The position numbers and the translations under genes were made by a program. A stretch of 37,911 nucleotides of DNA, from assembly GCF_010686655.1 (NCBI RefSeq), contig NZ_JAAGVY010000045.1, forward strand, positions 1 to 37,911, read 5' to 3'. Of this stretch, positions 25,823 through 34,030 are shown in pieces (the stretch's first letter is position 1; each line of letters opens with the position of its first letter). Source of the DNA: Cryomorpha ignava. Its GTDB lineage: Bacteria > Bacteroidota > Bacteroidia > Flavobacteriales_D > Cryomorphaceae. The notes under the pieces are model-generated. The model searched no databases, had not been told where the DNA came from, and worked only from the letters and a program-made list of their open reading frames with translations.

Positions 25823-26255
25823 AGTGAAAATTTTGAATGCAAGGTAGGAACTAAAAATAGATTAAAAAGGCTCGGTGAATAAGCACAGCGGCTATGAAAT
25901 CTCATTTCACTGCTGTAATTATAATTTGGATTGTAACAGGTATGTTTTTTACCCGGGAGTTTTGGAGGCACTTACCAAGTTTGCCTTTACCATCTAGTCT
26001 AAAAGAATTTCCCTAAAAGGATTATCAGTTTTTGAACTCTCTATCGATTAACCCATTGAACTCTTGAGATGATGATATGAGCTAAATACGCTTTTGAAAG
26101 ACCGAAGAAGCCTTACAAGTTTGGAAGGACTGATCGCCGCATAGAGCGCGGGGCAGGCTGTTACGCCAGCGCAAAGCCGATTTCTCATTGGCAAAATACA
26201 GCCTCATCAATCCGTCGGAGACAAAATATGACTGCGCTCACTTGGGCATCAATCA
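25823..26255. other. Intergenic region with dispersed repeat, no gene
   Basis: No credible gene is seen in these 433 bases. They include the upstream region of the Dcp-like gene and copy 2 of a dispersed repeat (26159-26191). The stretch around 26133-26220 is more GC-rich than its surroundings (for example GAGCGCGGGGC), which sets it apart as repeat-derived. Confidence 0.6.
26159..26191. repeat. Dispersed repeat, copy 2
   Basis: CGCCAGCGCAAAGCCG followed by TTTCTCATTGG, matching 13831-13864 in the same orientation. The two copies bracket about 12.3 kb that includes the transporter, selenium genes, Avs-like gene and peptidase. Confidence 0.55.
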
Positions 26256-26762
26256 TCATTCTATTTTCAGAATAGGTATTGATAAAACAATACTTAAATT
26301 ATGTTCCATGCTATTGAATTCAATAACCGGCAAAGTATTGTCATTGGTAAATGGGTTATTCCCAAGTAAAAAATTTGCCGAATATTCAAGCCAAAAGAAT
26401 TTATACCCAATCTTTACTGCCGGGCCGAGGTCAACCCTTTGTCGGTTGTCTTGAAATAATAATCGTCCGTCAACACCAACCCCGAAGTATTTGTTTGACC
26501 AATAAGTGGAAGATTGTATTCCAAATATTTTTTCATTTGCCAATTCAGGGTCTTTGAAGTAAAATATTCCGCGTAGAGAGCCGGCCAAATAACTATCAAA
26601 ATTAACCTTTGCCCAATCAGCTTTTTTCTGATATTCTGCTCCGAACGAAACTGCCTGTCGATTATATACCTGATATGACCCAATCAAAGATAGCTGCCTG
26701 TCTTTCTGTGAAAATCCTTTAAGGCTGAACAAAATTAGTATTATGATGCAGAGAAGTCTCAC
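26256..26762 (-). CDS. Predicted outer-membrane or secreted beta-rich protein
   Basis: A 168-residue exported protein. A signal peptide (LLCIIILILFSLKGFS, cleavage before QKDR) is followed by alternating amphipathic strands with aromatic ends (SLIGSYQVYNRQAVSFGAEYQ, YFGVGVDGRLLFQ, VDLGPAVKIGYKFFWLEYSA), the pattern of a small outer-membrane beta-barrel. I cannot name the family. The start is a GTG at 26762, directly after a stop in the same frame; no ATG would keep the signal peptide. It is a single gene between two repeat-bearing spacers. Confidence 0.6.
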   Translation of the reverse strand: MRLLCIIILILFSLKGFSQKDRQLSLIGSYQVYNRQAVSFGAEYQKKADWAKVNFDSYLAGSLRGIFYFKDPELANEKIFGIQSSTYWSNKYFGVGVDGRLLFQDNRQRVDLGPAVKIGYKFFWLEYSANFLLGNNPFTNDNTLPVIEFNSMEHNLSIVLSIPILKIE

Positions 26763-26925
26763 TATTTCAGATTTTCTTAAAGTACTGTCAACGTGAAGTG
26801 TATACTCAGCAGCAAGATTGACGTACGCACCATCGATTGATAAATGCCCTTAAATTTATGAAATTACTTTTTGTTATCCAACGATAACTGCCATTGTGTT
26901 TTTGGCTAGGTGAGTCCCAGTACTT

Positions 26926-27300
26926 CTAATCAAACAATGTTTTTATCGTATTCATCGGCAGAAACATTTTTCCGCTGTCAGCAAGTTTAATAAATCCATA
27001 TTTGTCATAAAATCGTATGGTATCTTCGTCAATTGGGTCAACTACAACAGCAAAGGAACCTATGCTTTTAGAAACCTCGTAGCTCCGCATTAAGGCATCA
27101 ATCAATAATAGTTTTCCAATCCCCTGTCTCTGAAATCGTTTATCTATAGCCAATCGTCCCAGTAAAGTTGCAGGTATAGATTTATATGAACCAGGTAGTT
27201 TTTTCTGAAATTCTGTCGGAATTAAATCATGAGCTATGCTGTTATTAGCTAAAGTGTAATACCCTTTTATTAAAACCGTTTCCTGGTCGTTAAGAATATA
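26926..27300 (-). pseudogene. 5'-truncated GNAT acetyltransferase (TacT-like)
   Basis: The frame is open from just after a TGA at 27301-27303 to a TAG at 26926, 124 residues, with no ATG at its beginning. It reads LNDQETVLIKGYYTLANNSI, ATLLGRLAIDKRFQRQGIGK (acetyl-CoA loop RxxGxG in the form RQGIGK), SFAVVVDPIDEDTIRFYDKY and GKMFLPMNTI. This is the conserved body of the GNAT family whose members include TacT-type toxins paired with small ribbon-helix-helix antitoxins. About 40 N-terminal residues are missing and no antitoxin gene is present upstream. Sequence in front of the break (GTTAATATTCGGC) is unrelated and resembles other spacer motifs, so the 5' end appears to have been replaced. Confidence 0.7.
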
Positions 27301-27446
27301 TCAATAACCATCTAATCTACATCGTTTTATGCCGAATATTAACTAGTTCTCGCAAAGTTACAAAACGCACAACAACTTGAACAATATTCTCAAATAATGC
27401 ACTATTAAATGTGCAATGAGATGCTTTTTTTTGTTTTTGTATCACA

Positions 27447-27505
27447 CAACGTTGCGCTAAAAATCATTGATGAAGCATCGGGAATCTATGATTTTACACG
27501 TATTT
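27447..27505. repeat. attC-like inverted repeat after the CPBP gene
   Basis: AAAATCAT (27460-27467) pairs with ATGATTTT (27488-27495), and GAT/ATC continues inward. In the coding direction the element begins 20 bases after the CPBP protease stop and ends at CAACGTTGTGTG. Confidence 0.5.
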
Positions 27506-27524
27506 ATAGCAATAGGCAAAGTTT

Positions 27525-28229
27525 TTACTCCGTCATTGGTTTTAATTCTGTTTCTTCTTTTACAAAATATCTCACGTAGATTATAATCAATATTGGAACG
27601 ATAACCAGACCGGTTACAAAGTTCAAAAGCGAAGTCGCACCGGCCAATTCATTTCCTCCCTTCGAAATTAGCACTAACTCGCCCAAAGGACCATTTGAGA
27701 AGAGTGTATTGTAAACAAAATTCCAGCCCAAATGAAGTCCGAATGGAAGCATTATAGATTTGGTTTTGGCGAAAGCCCAAGCCCAGGCATAGCCCATCAA
27801 TCCAGTTCCTATAAACACTAAAATCATTCCCATTATGTTTCCTAAAACTCCGTAAGAAAACCAGTGATATATTCCAAAAGCAATGGCTGAAATCAAAATA
27901 CTTTTATGGGAGCCAATCTTCCGGATAAGAATGTATAGCAGAGCTCCGCGAAAAATCAATTCTTCTGTTAATACAGATTTAAGATCCCACCAGAATGATT
28001 TTAAAATAATTCTGCCAGTAATATTATCATTCAAAACCCAAGCCGATGATTTTAGATTGGCCTCTAAATATTGAACGAGAACGCAAAGTATTCCGGTAAT
28101 TACAAATCCGATTGTGAATTGTTTTAACCTTTTCGCCATCGGAAGAAATCCCAATGCTAAAATATTTTTCTTTTCAATTAAAAATAGAAGTAACCACGAA
28201 ATGGCAATTATTACTAATATTCCTATCAT
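27525..28229 (-). CDS. CPBP family intramembrane glutamic protease
   Basis: A 234-residue membrane protein of the CPBP (CAAX/Rce1-like) family. The catalytic EExxxR motif is present (TEELIFR, about residue 92), with the two later histidine motifs YHWFSYG and GLHLGWNFVYN. Six or so hydrophobic segments are visible. Bacterial members are linked to bacteriocin self-immunity or protein maturation, but the substrate here is unknown. It starts about 24 bases after a GTTAGGC motif (reverse complement at 28253-28259) and is followed by an inverted repeat, so it fits the cassette-like pattern of this region. Confidence 0.88.
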   Translation of the reverse strand: MIGILVIIAISWLLLFLIEKKNILALGFLPMAKRLKQFTIGFVITGILCVLVQYLEANLKSSAWVLNDNITGRIILKSFWWDLKSVLTEELIFRGALLYILIRKIGSHKSILISAIAFGIYHWFSYGVLGNIMGMILVFIGTGLMGYAWAWAFAKTKSIMLPFGLHLGWNFVYNTLFSNGPLGELVLISKGGNELAGATSLLNFVTGLVIVPILIIIYVRYFVKEETELKPMTE

Positions 28230-28252
28230 CTACTTTATTGATTTTAAATTAT

Positions 28253-28315
28253 GCCTAACGCTTGCAGATAAACACTTACAGCATAAATAGTCACGACTAG
28301 ATCTGTGAGTTATTT
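28253..28315. repeat. attC-like inverted repeat before the CPBP gene
   Basis: Imperfect arms ATAAACACTTACAG...AATAGT (28268-28291) and ACTAGATCTGTGAGTTAT (28296-28313) fold around CACG. In the coding direction the element ends GCGTTAGGC, which contains a full match to the classical integron crossover consensus GTTRRRY (28253-28259). Confidence 0.5.
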
Positions 28316-28497
28316 CGTTCTTTCAATGGAGTTTATGGCGCGTAATTATTGATGCTAACAGCTAACAGCCAACCGCCAAAACCCACCTGCGAAAAAAATT
28401 GCTCCGCATCTACCTTAAAGATCTCATCGAGAACATTTCCATTTGTACGTTTCGAGTACGCTCAATAGTCACATTTCTGGGGGCTATGAACCCTTAA

Positions 28498-29376
28498 TTA
28501 TTCAACCACTAATTTCCCCTGCCCCGCACTCTGAATACCCTGAAAAAGGCGATAAATATAAAGCCCAGACTGTAAATCGCCCCTTTTTATTTCCGTGCGA
28601 TCGCCAGAAACATTCGCTTTACGTACCATTCTCCCTTGCGCGTCATAGAGCTCAATACTTAGATTATCGATACTGATTCCGGAGAATTCGACTACAAAAA
28701 AATCGCTCATTGGATTAGGGAATATCTTAACACTGCTATTTATTCCCAGTTCAATCGTATTCAATGGATTTACGAACACTTTAAAAGAGGAATCTATCAT
28801 CTCACATCCAGCAGAATCAATTGCTGTAGCTACGTAATAGGTTGTTGTATCCGGCCATACCGCTGGATAAGGAATGTTTGGATCAGATATATTATAATTT
28901 GGCGTCCATTGATATGTGATGGGTTCACAATTACTAAATACACCCGGGTACAACTGTGCAGTATCACCTTGCATGATTGTAGTTTGTTTGTCTTCTAAGG
29001 TCATAAAAGTTTGACAAAAAAATACTACAAGCGTATCCGAACAGGTATTGTCATTAAAATCAGTTACTGAAATGTAAAATTCAAGACTGTCATCAACCAA
29101 ACCAATTAGTTCGGGGTTGGCGAGTGTGGTATCATTTAAAAAATCTGATGCAGAATAATTGAATGTGCCTATCGAAAAATTACAAGACCAGGAGTAGGTG
29201 TACGGAGGTGTTCCGTTTTCAATGACCAAAGACTCGCCCAAAATTTGTTCAAAACCATCCATACCTACGCAAACTGTGATGTCATTGCCTGCGTTAACCG
29301 AGCATTGTCCCATGGTTTGATGCTTTGTAATAATTATCAAAACAATGGTAATTCCTAAAGTAAATAGTCGTTTCAT
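28498..29376 (-). CDS. Secreted protein with T9SS sorting domain
   Basis: A 292-residue exported protein. I chose the ATG at 29376 because it gives a proper signal peptide (MKRLFTLGITIVLIIITK, cleavage near MGQ); an upstream start at 29496 would put 40 unlikely residues in front. The mature part contains PKD-like segments (AGNDITVCVG, NGTPPYTYSW, CEPITYQWTPNYNISDPN) and several cysteines. The C-terminus is a type A T9SS domain (VKIFPNPMSDFFVVEFSG, then LYDAQGRMV, DLQSGLYIYRL and GKLVVE). It should reach the cell surface or medium through T9SS. Ligand or role unknown. Confidence 0.82.
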   Translation of the reverse strand: MKRLFTLGITIVLIIITKHQTMGQCSVNAGNDITVCVGMDGFEQILGESLVIENGTPPYTYSWSCNFSIGTFNYSASDFLNDTTLANPELIGLVDDSLEFYISVTDFNDNTCSDTLVVFFCQTFMTLEDKQTTIMQGDTAQLYPGVFSNCEPITYQWTPNYNISDPNIPYPAVWPDTTTYYVATAIDSAGCEMIDSSFKVFVNPLNTIELGINSSVKIFPNPMSDFFVVEFSGISIDNLSIELYDAQGRMVRKANVSGDRTEIKRGDLQSGLYIYRLFQGIQSAGQGKLVVE

Positions 29377-29474
29377 TTTTAATTGTTTTTGGTTGCGTCT
29401 AAAACTACGTATAACTCCACAACCTTCCAAATCGCTTATAACCGTAAGCCCCCGAGAAACAAAATACTCGCACT

Positions 29475-29494
29475 GCTGCGAAGGGTATCCACCC
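29475..29494. repeat. Palindromic repeat unit 1 (degenerate)
   Basis: GCTGCGAAGGGTATCCACCC, related to the two units that follow; GGGT pairs with ACCC, but the outer arm is not closed. Confidence 0.4.
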
Positions 29495-29532
29495 AATGTC
29501 TTTAAGTTGAGCCAATGTGTCTGTATTTAACC

Positions 29533-29558
29533 GCTGCGAAAGGTATCGACCCTTCGCC
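29533..29558. repeat. Palindromic repeat unit 2
   Basis: GCGAAAGGT and ACCCTTCGC form a 9-bp stem with one mismatch around the tetraloop ATCG. Confidence 0.55.
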
Positions 29559-29652
29559 ATATCGCTTGCCTGAATTCAGCCAAAAACAAAATTTTAAAAT
29601 CTTAACTTACTAACTTGTAGCAAACTAAAAACAATGGATTGATTTAAATTTA

Positions 29653-29674
29653 CCGCAGGGTCGATACCCTGCGG
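29653..29674. repeat. Palindromic repeat unit 3 (perfect)
   Basis: CCGCAGGGT (29653-29661) and ACCCTGCGG (29666-29674) form a perfect 9-bp stem around CGAT. Confidence 0.65.
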
Positions 29675-29783
29675 AGCTTTTCAGAGCACTTCCTTGGCCT
29701 CTTGTTACAAAGGTAGCCACGAAGAAAGAACCTTTCGGAAACCCCTGTCCGCTCCATGTTTTCTTATCTGCCGTTAGGGTGTG

Positions 29784-30149
29784 TTATTCCTGAAGTATAT
29801 TTTTGAGGTCAATTTCTAAAAAACTCATTTCCTGTGCATTGTACAGTTTGCCATTTAAGAAGGTTGACCTGCTTGAAGCGGAAAATTCAGCTACCTTTTT
29901 GCCATCCGCATCAATCACAAAGGTCTGACTTTCCTTGGAAAGGAACTTCTTGTTACCCCTGTTCAAATAGTAAATGTAAAAATCTTCTGATTCTATTTCG
30001 CTCTCAATTTTCAAATTTGGGTTGAGAGTCAAAACCCTTCCTTTGTTAGTATGTAGATAGAGTTTGTCAATAGAGTCAAGTGGCTGGATCATAAAGTTCA
30101 ATAGCAAGGCGCATGCAGAATTGAAAATCAAGGAGTTGACATTTGTCAA
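29784..30149 (-). pseudogene. Out-of-frame C-terminal piece of the propeller gene
   Basis: A 121-codon frame beginning at a TTG, in a different frame from the preceding 30164-31486 gene and separated from it by only 14 bases. Its main part (LDSIDKLYLHTNKGRVLTLN, SQTFVIDADGKKVAEFSASS, NAQEMSFLEIDLKNIL) has the look of two further propeller blades. The first 20 residues do not resemble the family, so more than one indel seems to separate the two parts. I read it as the detached 3' end of the upstream gene; a small separate protein is less likely because there is no signal or convincing start. Confidence 0.5.
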
Positions 30150-30163
30150 TAACTGTTTTCAAT

Positions 30164-31486
30164 TCAAGTGCAACGCCGATAGTGGACTTTATGGACAGAC
30201 ACTAGATAGTGTTTTGTAGAATCCATGGTTGGTAAACTTATGAGTAATGAATCCCTTTTAACAAACACCTGTTCACCAATGAAATAGTTTAGTTCTCCGT
30301 ATTCACCGATGTTGAATTGCTGATCTTTAATCAATTGACCCGTAATTACAGAATATTTGGATACATGATCATTGAATACAAATAATAACTCCTCATCCGT
30401 TAGATCGATCGCCTTAATTATTTCCTTTTTCTCGTTTGATACTGTTACCATATATTTCTGATCGCCAGAGTTAAGATCAAAAGATGCAATAAAAGGAGTT
30501 CCAAAGTCAAGTTGACGATTCCCCATGTAGGCATAACCTCTATTTACCATAACGAGATTATCATCGAATTTGAAAATCAATGACTTACTTGTTAAATCAT
30601 TTGGAAGAGATTTCTGCCAAAGGACTTCTCCTTCTCTATTCAATTTGACTAGATGCTCCTTAGATGCGAAATAAATATGTAGGCTATCAACAAGCACATT
30701 TGAAACTACATCCCTGACAAGATTATGACCCGTAGACACTGAGTACATTCCTGTTAGCAAGCCAGCAGCAATTCCCAATCCAGTTCCAACCGCTGAGGCT
30801 GTGTAGTCTTTCTTGCCAGTAATAGTATTAAAATCCCATCCAGCTCCATCAAAGATATTCAAGGTATGGAGGCCAGATGCTGCAATAAGTAGCGTTGAAT
30901 CATTTAAATAGAATGCATCATTCCAGCTGTATTCACGACTGATTTCTCTTTGCCAAATAGGCTGTCCATTCGTAAGGTCAATACCTTCAAGCATATTCTC
31001 CTTACCCCTGGAAGCTTGGATTTTATACCCAATTCCAATTTTATCAACAGGGTCAGCAAAGATTAGTGAGTTCTTTACTTCCCAAAGTTTTTGTCCGGTA
31101 AGGTTATCCAAACAATAACTCTTTCCTCCAGTGGTATGAAGTGTTACACCTCCATATTGTTCAATGCTCTCAACTTGATAAGCAATTTTATCAAACCAAA
31201 GTACCTTGTTTTTGTCTATATCATATCGAATAACCTCTCCTTTGTTTGCCAGCCATTTACCCTTTCTTAAGCCTCTTAACTGAATTATCAGATCGTTGTT
31301 AATCGTGTCTATTTGAAAATCATGGACTCGTTCGGGAAAGGTGTATATCTTCGCCATTATAGGTTCACCAGTTAGTAAGTTATTCCCAACAACTTTGGAG
31401 CTTGTTAATACTGTAATTTCTTTTTGAGCAAACCCATGAAGTGAGAACAGAACTACTACAGCTAAAATTAAATTGATTCTTTTCAT
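30164..31486 (-). CDS. Exported PQQ-like beta-propeller protein, probably frameshifted at the 3' end
   Basis: A 440-residue exported protein. The signal peptide is clear (MKRINLILAVVVLFSLHGFA, then QKEI). Several blades of the PQQ-like type follow, with the characteristic tails NGQPIWQREIS, LTGQKLWEVKN and EGEVLWQKSL. A glycine-rich segment (AVGTGLGIAAGLLTGMYS) interrupts the propeller. The end VHKVHYRRCT breaks off in mid-blade, and about 110 more propeller-like residues are encoded downstream in another frame, so the gene was longer. It may still give a truncated product. It starts just after one of two homologous spacer repeats. Confidence 0.65.
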   Translation of the reverse strand: MKRINLILAVVVLFSLHGFAQKEITVLTSSKVVGNNLLTGEPIMAKIYTFPERVHDFQIDTINNDLIIQLRGLRKGKWLANKGEVIRYDIDKNKVLWFDKIAYQVESIEQYGGVTLHTTGGKSYCLDNLTGQKLWEVKNSLIFADPVDKIGIGYKIQASRGKENMLEGIDLTNGQPIWQREISREYSWNDAFYLNDSTLLIAASGLHTLNIFDGAGWDFNTITGKKDYTASAVGTGLGIAAGLLTGMYSVSTGHNLVRDVVSNVLVDSLHIYFASKEHLVKLNREGEVLWQKSLPNDLTSKSLIFKFDDNLVMVNRGYAYMGNRQLDFGTPFIASFDLNSGDQKYMVTVSNEKKEIIKAIDLTDEELLFVFNDHVSKYSVITGQLIKDQQFNIGEYGELNYFIGEQVFVKRDSLLISLPTMDSTKHYLVSVHKVHYRRCT

Positions 31487-31507
31487 TTCAGATTCCTTGG
31501 TGCTCTC

Positions 31508-31636
31508 CTACGGTTAGTATAATGATAGTAGCCGATTGCGAGCTTCAAACCTATCAAATTACAAGAATGTTGAAGCGGGCTATGGTACTTAAATTTATTG
31601 ATGAACCTGCTATTATTTTTATATATTATCACCACA
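31508..31636. repeat. Long spacer repeat, copy 1
   Basis: About 125 bases alignable along their full length with 33116-33248. Shared blocks on the plus strand include GTAGCCGA, AATTACAAGAA.GTTGA and GCGGGCTA, then TGAATTTA-like and TATTTTT. It fills the space between the S41 gene stop and the propeller gene start. Confidence 0.65.
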
Positions 31637-31641
31637 GGTTT

Positions 31642-33108
31642 TTATTCTTTTTTTATTCGTTTTATAATATAATCTAACTGGCTATCAGTTCCATTAATTA
31701 AGTCTTGTTGTGTCAAATTAATTTCAATATCCGGTAAAACTCCACTTCCTTTCTTTACAGTTTCGTCTTTTGCAAATCGACTTATTTTCACAAACGAAAT
31801 CAGCACTTTAATTTTCGAATTAGGTAATGTGTAAATTATTGGATATCCACCTGTCTGCGTGTAATATCCTCCACCTGTTTCTTCTCCAATTAGTGTGATA
31901 CCTTGATTCTTACAGAATAGCGCAAAACTTGAGCCTGCCGAAAAGGTTTTTCCTCCTATTAACACATAGGTTTTTCCTTTAAATCTTTTTTTGTTTGGAA
32001 TCATAAATGGTTCGTTCTCGTCAGTCATTAATATCCATTCATTTCCTTTCCTTAAAGCATTCTGGTAATACTTTTCAAAAAACGTTTTATAAGTATATCC
32101 ATTAACTAAATTTTGGCTGTATTTTTCCTCTGGCAAGCTAGAAGTAATGACGCTTGCTGATTTTCGTTGCTTGAATGATTGATTTGCTAAGTATGAAAAT
32201 GCGTTAATGCTATTTAATGGATATCCTCCTTCATTTTGTCTGATATCAATAATAAGGTGCTCAACCTTTTTTCGTTTGATTTGCTTAAAAATATCCTGTA
32301 GACTTATTTGAAATTTCTGAACATCAAGTTCGAAGGAATTCATTGTCAAAACTGCTGTATTCAAAGAATCAATAAGATATAAGAATGGTTCTTTTTTTCC
32401 TATTGTGTTCTTTACAAATTCAGATTTATTTTCAATACTATGATATACTGGAAAGTAAGAATTCCTATTTACAAACCTGCTCCCGATACTTTGAAAGGAT
32501 TGGCTTTTAATATTCTTCGTAAACATCTCATTAGAAGATGTTTTGTATTCTACTTGGTAGGTGTCTTTAGTGCCAAATTCGTAAAAGTGTAATATGCCAA
32601 ATTCTCGTTCTATCTGTCTATCTTTTTTGCTTGTATTATATCCATCTGAAGGTGCATATTTCAGTAAGCTTTTTCTTAGCTCTGGTCCGCTGACATCATC
32701 TATGGAAATTATTTCTGACCCTATTGGAATACCATAGTCATCTGTGTCGGTATAAAATTTCTCATCTATTATTTTTAGCAACAATGGAAATAGATATGGT
32801 ATTGAAGTGAGCTGTGGATGCATAACGATTAAGTGCGCATCTCTAGAATAGTCCGTCAGCTCTGTAATGGATTTGTATAAATCATTCTTGTTTTTAATGC
32901 TTTTTAATTTTTCCTCTTCAAAGTTTAAAAACAGGCTGTCCCATTCAGATTGAGAAGTATATTCATATAGGCTTGGATAACCTTTGGTCAAGACATTCTT
33001 TAGAATGTTGAAGTCCTCAATTACTTGTTCTTTTGTTAATTTTTCCTGACCAAAAACTATCAGAGAGTAAAAGAGAATTATGAATATTATGCTGAATTTC
33101 GTTTTCAT
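31642..33108 (-). CDS. S41 family peptidase
   Basis: An exported serine peptidase of family S41 (C-terminal-processing/tricorn-type TSPc domain), 488 residues from the ATG at 33108. That start gives the signal peptide MKTKFSIIFIILFYSLIVFG; an ATG at 33153 would add 15 residues read from the spacer repeat. The TSPc core is visible as HLIIDIRQNEGG (strand before the active site), TYVLIGGKTFSAGSSFALF (catalytic serine in SAGSS) and LIGEETGGG. No PDZ domain is obvious. Natural substrates are unknown; Bacteroidota carry many of these in the periplasm. It is flanked on both sides by homologous copies of a long spacer repeat. Confidence 0.85.
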   Translation of the reverse strand: MKTKFSIIFIILFYSLIVFGQEKLTKEQVIEDFNILKNVLTKGYPSLYEYTSQSEWDSLFLNFEEEKLKSIKNKNDLYKSITELTDYSRDAHLIVMHPQLTSIPYLFPLLLKIIDEKFYTDTDDYGIPIGSEIISIDDVSGPELRKSLLKYAPSDGYNTSKKDRQIEREFGILHFYEFGTKDTYQVEYKTSSNEMFTKNIKSQSFQSIGSRFVNRNSYFPVYHSIENKSEFVKNTIGKKEPFLYLIDSLNTAVLTMNSFELDVQKFQISLQDIFKQIKRKKVEHLIIDIRQNEGGYPLNSINAFSYLANQSFKQRKSASVITSSLPEEKYSQNLVNGYTYKTFFEKYYQNALRKGNEWILMTDENEPFMIPNKKRFKGKTYVLIGGKTFSAGSSFALFCKNQGITLIGEETGGGYYTQTGGYPIIYTLPNSKIKVLISFVKISRFAKDETVKKGSGVLPDIEINLTQQDLINGTDSQLDYIIKRIKKE

Positions 33109-33115
33109 CTTATGC

Positions 33116-33248
33116 GTGGTAACGTTTAGTAGAGAATAGGTAGCCGACTGCATTGCACTTTCCTGTCAAGTTACAAGAAAGTTGATGCGGGCTACAACCC
33201 TTGAATTTACTACTATTTCGGCTAATATTTTTGTACAGTGTTAGCAAC
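33116..33248. repeat. Long spacer repeat, copy 2, with terminal inverted repeats
   Basis: Homologous to 31508-31636. It also forms an imperfect inverted repeat: GGTAACGTTTAGTA...AATA.GTAGCCGA at the left and TCGGCTAATATT...GTGTTAGCA at the right, with TAGCCGA (33141-33147) and TCGGCTA (33218-33224) exact complements. The right end carries GTTAGCAAC (33240-33248). Confidence 0.7.
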
Positions 33249-33250
33249 TA

Positions 33251-33727
33251 TTATTTATTCATTATCCATAAATTATACGTCCATAAAATATCATAAACAA
33301 GCCAAATTAGATAGGGGAATAGAATCCAAGCTGTTATTTTTTGAAACTTTAATAATCTAATATACAGTACCAACACTAAAATCGTAAAAGGAATTAAGCC
33401 AAAAAAAGCAAGGAGAGTACTTTCTAATCCGAAGAATAGAAAATTCCAAAATTCATTTCCTGCAATCATTCCAATAGTTAGCCAAATCAGCGTTGATTTA
33501 TCTGAGTTTTTGGATGCATTAAAAAGCCTGAAAAGAATAATTATTACCATAAAGTAATAGAGTCCTCCTACAATATACCATCCCCACAGCGGAAGTGAAA
33601 ACCACGGTTGATTAATTTCCGCAAACCAATTTTCTAAAGCATCACCTGTCAGAAGTCCACCAATTACTGCAAACATTAAGCTAATCCCGATTGCAGAAAG
33701 TAGATTTTTGACCCTATCCTTTTTCAT
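33251..33727 (-). CDS. TspO/MBR family membrane protein
   Basis: A 158-residue protein with five hydrophobic segments, the topology of TspO/peripheral benzodiazepine receptor homologues. Family positions include WFAEINQPWFSLPLWGWYIVG in the first loop (about 31-51), then NEFWNFLFFGL, and WLVYDILWTYNLWIMN at the end. TspO proteins bind tetrapyrroles and related hydrophobic ligands; this is a divergent member. I used the ATG at 33727; a TTG three codons earlier is possible. It lies between GTTGCTAAC (33739-33747) and GTTAGCAAC (33240-33248), a perfect 9-bp inverted pair, making it the cleanest cassette-like unit in the window. Confidence 0.8.
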   Translation of the reverse strand: MKKDRVKNLLSAIGISLMFAVIGGLLTGDALENWFAEINQPWFSLPLWGWYIVGGLYYFMVIIILFRLFNASKNSDKSTLIWLTIGMIAGNEFWNFLFFGLESTLLAFFGLIPFTILVLVLYIRLLKFQKITAWILFPYLIWLVYDILWTYNLWIMNK

Positions 33728-33738
33728 TTTTTTCAATT

Positions 33739-33810
33739 GTTGCTAACGCTAGGCTAAGAAACGGAGGGGAGTTTGAAACGCTGCCCTTTCAGTTTACCAC
33801 TTAGCCAAGC
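33739..33810. repeat. attC-like inverted repeat before the TspO gene
   Basis: GGCTAAG (33752-33758) pairs with CTTAGCC (33800-33806), extended outward by CTA/AAG. The end next to the gene reads, in the coding direction, GCGTTAGCAAC. Confidence 0.55.
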
Positions 33811-33963
33811 CAAATATTTTTATAATTATCTTTCTTTTTTCATTATCAAAATTTTGGTTTGGCGGACTTGATTAAAAGCTCTAAACTTTCAATTTACCAC
33901 CAAAACCCCTATGTTTTTTAGCCATTGTTACCCACCGTTTTCATTGTTTGTAGCGTTGGCAAA

Positions 33964-34030
33964 GGCATACTCTTTGACAAGTTTTGGCTCGTGCGGCTGG
34001 CTTTTCGAGCGACTTGGCAATGTGTATGAC
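33964..34030. repeat. attC-like hairpin after herA
   Basis: The left arm GGCATACTCTTTGACAAGTT...GGCTCG (33964-33991) and the right arm CGAGCGACTTGGCAATGTGT...ATGAC (34006-34030) pair over most of their length with a 14-base loop. Both outer sides carry GCGTTGGC (33953-33960 and 34036-34043). Confidence 0.6.

Larger units (their letters stand above)
29377..29783. other. Intergenic region with a cluster of palindromes, no gene
   Basis: No gene is evident in these 407 bases. They hold three related palindromic units (29475-29494, 29533-29558, 29653-29674) and, near the right end, the CCTAACGG motif (reverse orientation CCGTTAGG) close to the end of the propeller-gene fragment. Confidence 0.6.

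Noticed and set aside
29475-29674. CRISPR array from repeated palindromes
   Set aside because: Only three units with unequal spacing and varying sequence, and no cas genes.
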